A DNA stretch of 64,000 nucleotides. It comes from Clostridiaceae bacterium BRH_c20a (GTDB taxonomy: Bacteria; Bacillota; Peptococcia; Peptococcales; BICA1-8). Both the position numbers and the translations under genes were made by a program. Of this stretch, positions 63,216 through 64,000 are shown one piece after another. The DNA lies in contig LADT01000086.1 in NCBI GenBank assembly GCA_000961765.1, forward strand, positions 1-64,000. The letters are read 5' to 3'. The notes under the pieces were generated by a model. That model worked only from the letters and a program-made list of their open reading frames with translations, did not search any database and was not told where the DNA came from. Numbering within the stretch: position 1 is the first letter of the stretch; each line of letters starts with the position of its first letter.

Positions 63216-64000
63216 TTAAGACTCCTTGACCATACTTACTGCATCCTTTGCCCTAGCTTTGGAACCAAGTTCAGGAAGAAATAAGGAAATAACACCCATA
63301 ATTAAAAAACACATACTGCATAACATAAATAACAAGGTATAATTTTGACCTGATAGAGGTGCGAGAATAAATGATGGAATAAAGACTGCTCCTAGTAATT
63401 GTAAAGTTGCAATAAGTCCACCGGCAGTTCCCGCATATACAGGACCTATTTCCGGCAAAAGCATAGGAAATGATAATAAAAGAGGCAGAATTCCTCCCAC
63501 AAGAATACCTACAAAAACTAAAAGAACCATATTAATTCCAAGAGGGGCTAACCAAGATAAATACATAGTAACTCCACCCAAAAATGCCACTGGGCCTAAA
63601 AAAGGTTTAATTATACCTATACGGTCCGATAAAAAAGGAAGAAAAATGCTCCCAAGAATTGTTCCAATAGAAAAAAGCGAGGCCATAAACCCTGCTGCAA
63701 CAGGGTCGATTCCTTTTGCCTCATGGAGAGCATTAGGAAGAAATCCCGAGAATGCCATATTTGTTGCCATAATAAACATCAAAGCCATACCCACCAACCA
63801 CAATCTTGAACTTCTAGCAGCAACACCAATATACTTAAGAACCGGCATTACAGGAAAGTCAGGTGCACCTTGAGGCTTGACCTTAATAAATGCCATCCAG
63901 ATTATCCAGACTGCAATCATAATATAACCAGCTGTTACATAAGCACTTTTAGTTGTAGGAAATAATGCAGAAGTAGATAAACTTACTGTTATGCCAACAC
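63216..64000 (-). CDS. MFS transporter, 5' end beyond the window
   Basis: C-terminal part of about 260 residues with at least seven membrane helices. MFS words FLSDRIGIIKPFLGP (loop 8-9 type) and GIDPVAAGFMASLFSIGTILG. An internal ATG at 63920 is not the start: the frame stays open to 64000 with no stop. Probably brings in the methylated substrate of the corrinoid locus, which is inference from position. Last visible gene, heading the operon. Confidence 0.85.
   Translation of the reverse strand, partial: VGITVSLSTSALFPTTKSAYVTAGYIMIAVWIIWMAFIKVKPQGAPDFPVMPVLKYIGVAARSSRLWLVGMALMFIMATNMAFSGFLPNALHEAKGIDPVAAGFMASLFSIGTILGSIFLPFLSDRIGIIKPFLGPVAFLGGVTMYLSWLAPLGINMVLLVFVGILVGGILPLLLSFPMLLPEIGPVYAGTAGGLIATLQLLGAVFIPSFILAPLSGQNYTLLFMLCSMCFLIMGVISLFLPELGSKARAKDAVSMVKES

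Overview
The window looks like chromosomal DNA of an anaerobic, AT-rich, Gram-positive-type Clostridium relative, probably of the Peptococcaceae/Desulfotomaculum kind. The case rests on gene order (pgeF, ylmE, sepF, proC, yggT, ylmH, divIVA, ileS, then traR/dksA-like, lspA, rluD, pyrR), strong AGGAGG ribosome sites, frequent UUG/GUG starts, a T-box and a tandem glycine riboswitch, and ferredoxin-, tungsten- and corrinoid-linked enzymes. The genus is inference. I saw no rRNA, tRNA, CRISPR array or transposase gene.

Layout. 1-5.6 kb: a 95-bp tandem repeat, rqcH (ribosome quality control), a thioredoxin-reductase-like flavoprotein lacking the NADPH motifs, and a NarL/DegU-type two-component pair whose kinase has a Cys-rich PAS region. 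6-11.3 kb: three tandem, separately terminated paralogues of a YeiH-type (putative sulfate exporter family) membrane protein and a small two-helix membrane protein. 11.4-14.4 kb: two related LysR regulators and a triple-HTH XRE protein. 14.5-18.6 kb: housekeeping pyrR, rluD, lspA, a membrane protein, a DksA/TraR-type zinc-finger protein and a DUF5665 protein. 18.7-20.3 kb: the UPF0210/UPF0237 pair.

20.6-38.5 kb is a catabolic block. It holds a tungsten aldehyde:ferredoxin oxidoreductase with a MoaD/ThiS-like partner and a four-cluster ferredoxin; a five-gene split sarcosine-oxidase/HcnABC/hydroxyproline-dehydrogenase-like flavoprotein complex; a complete LivJHMGF ABC importer; an RpoN-type activator with an altered GAFTGA loop; and the glycine cleavage genes gcvT-H-PA-PB under a tandem glycine riboswitch. 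One economical reading is uptake of an amino or N-methyl-amino acid, flavin oxidation releasing glycine plus an aldehyde, aldehyde oxidation to ferredoxin, and glycine cleavage to methylene-THF. The substrate is not provable from sequence.

38.6-56.1 kb: ileS with a T-box leader, a degenerate nucleoside-phosphorylase-fold protein and the divIVA-ylmH-yggT-proC-sepF-ylmE cell-division cluster. This cluster is split from pgeF by an oxidative TCA-arm module: two homocitrate-synthase-like proteins (candidate Re-citrate synthases), an IclR regulator, aconitase and an isocitrate dehydrogenase, which together would make 2-oxoglutarate. 56.4-59 kb: an ECF sigma factor, a membrane anti-sigma factor and a partner membrane protein. 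59.2-64 kb: a corrinoid methyl-transfer locus (corrinoid protein, GntR regulator, RamA-like ASKHA ferredoxin, DUF1638 protein, MFS transporter running off the end).

Intergenic DNA is rich in short dispersed repeat families: a TCAGACGC family, a GGGGACA(T/C) palindrome family, an ACCACGGGCCCC family, hexamer GGTTAA/CCTTAG arrays and 7-mer GACYATM arrays.
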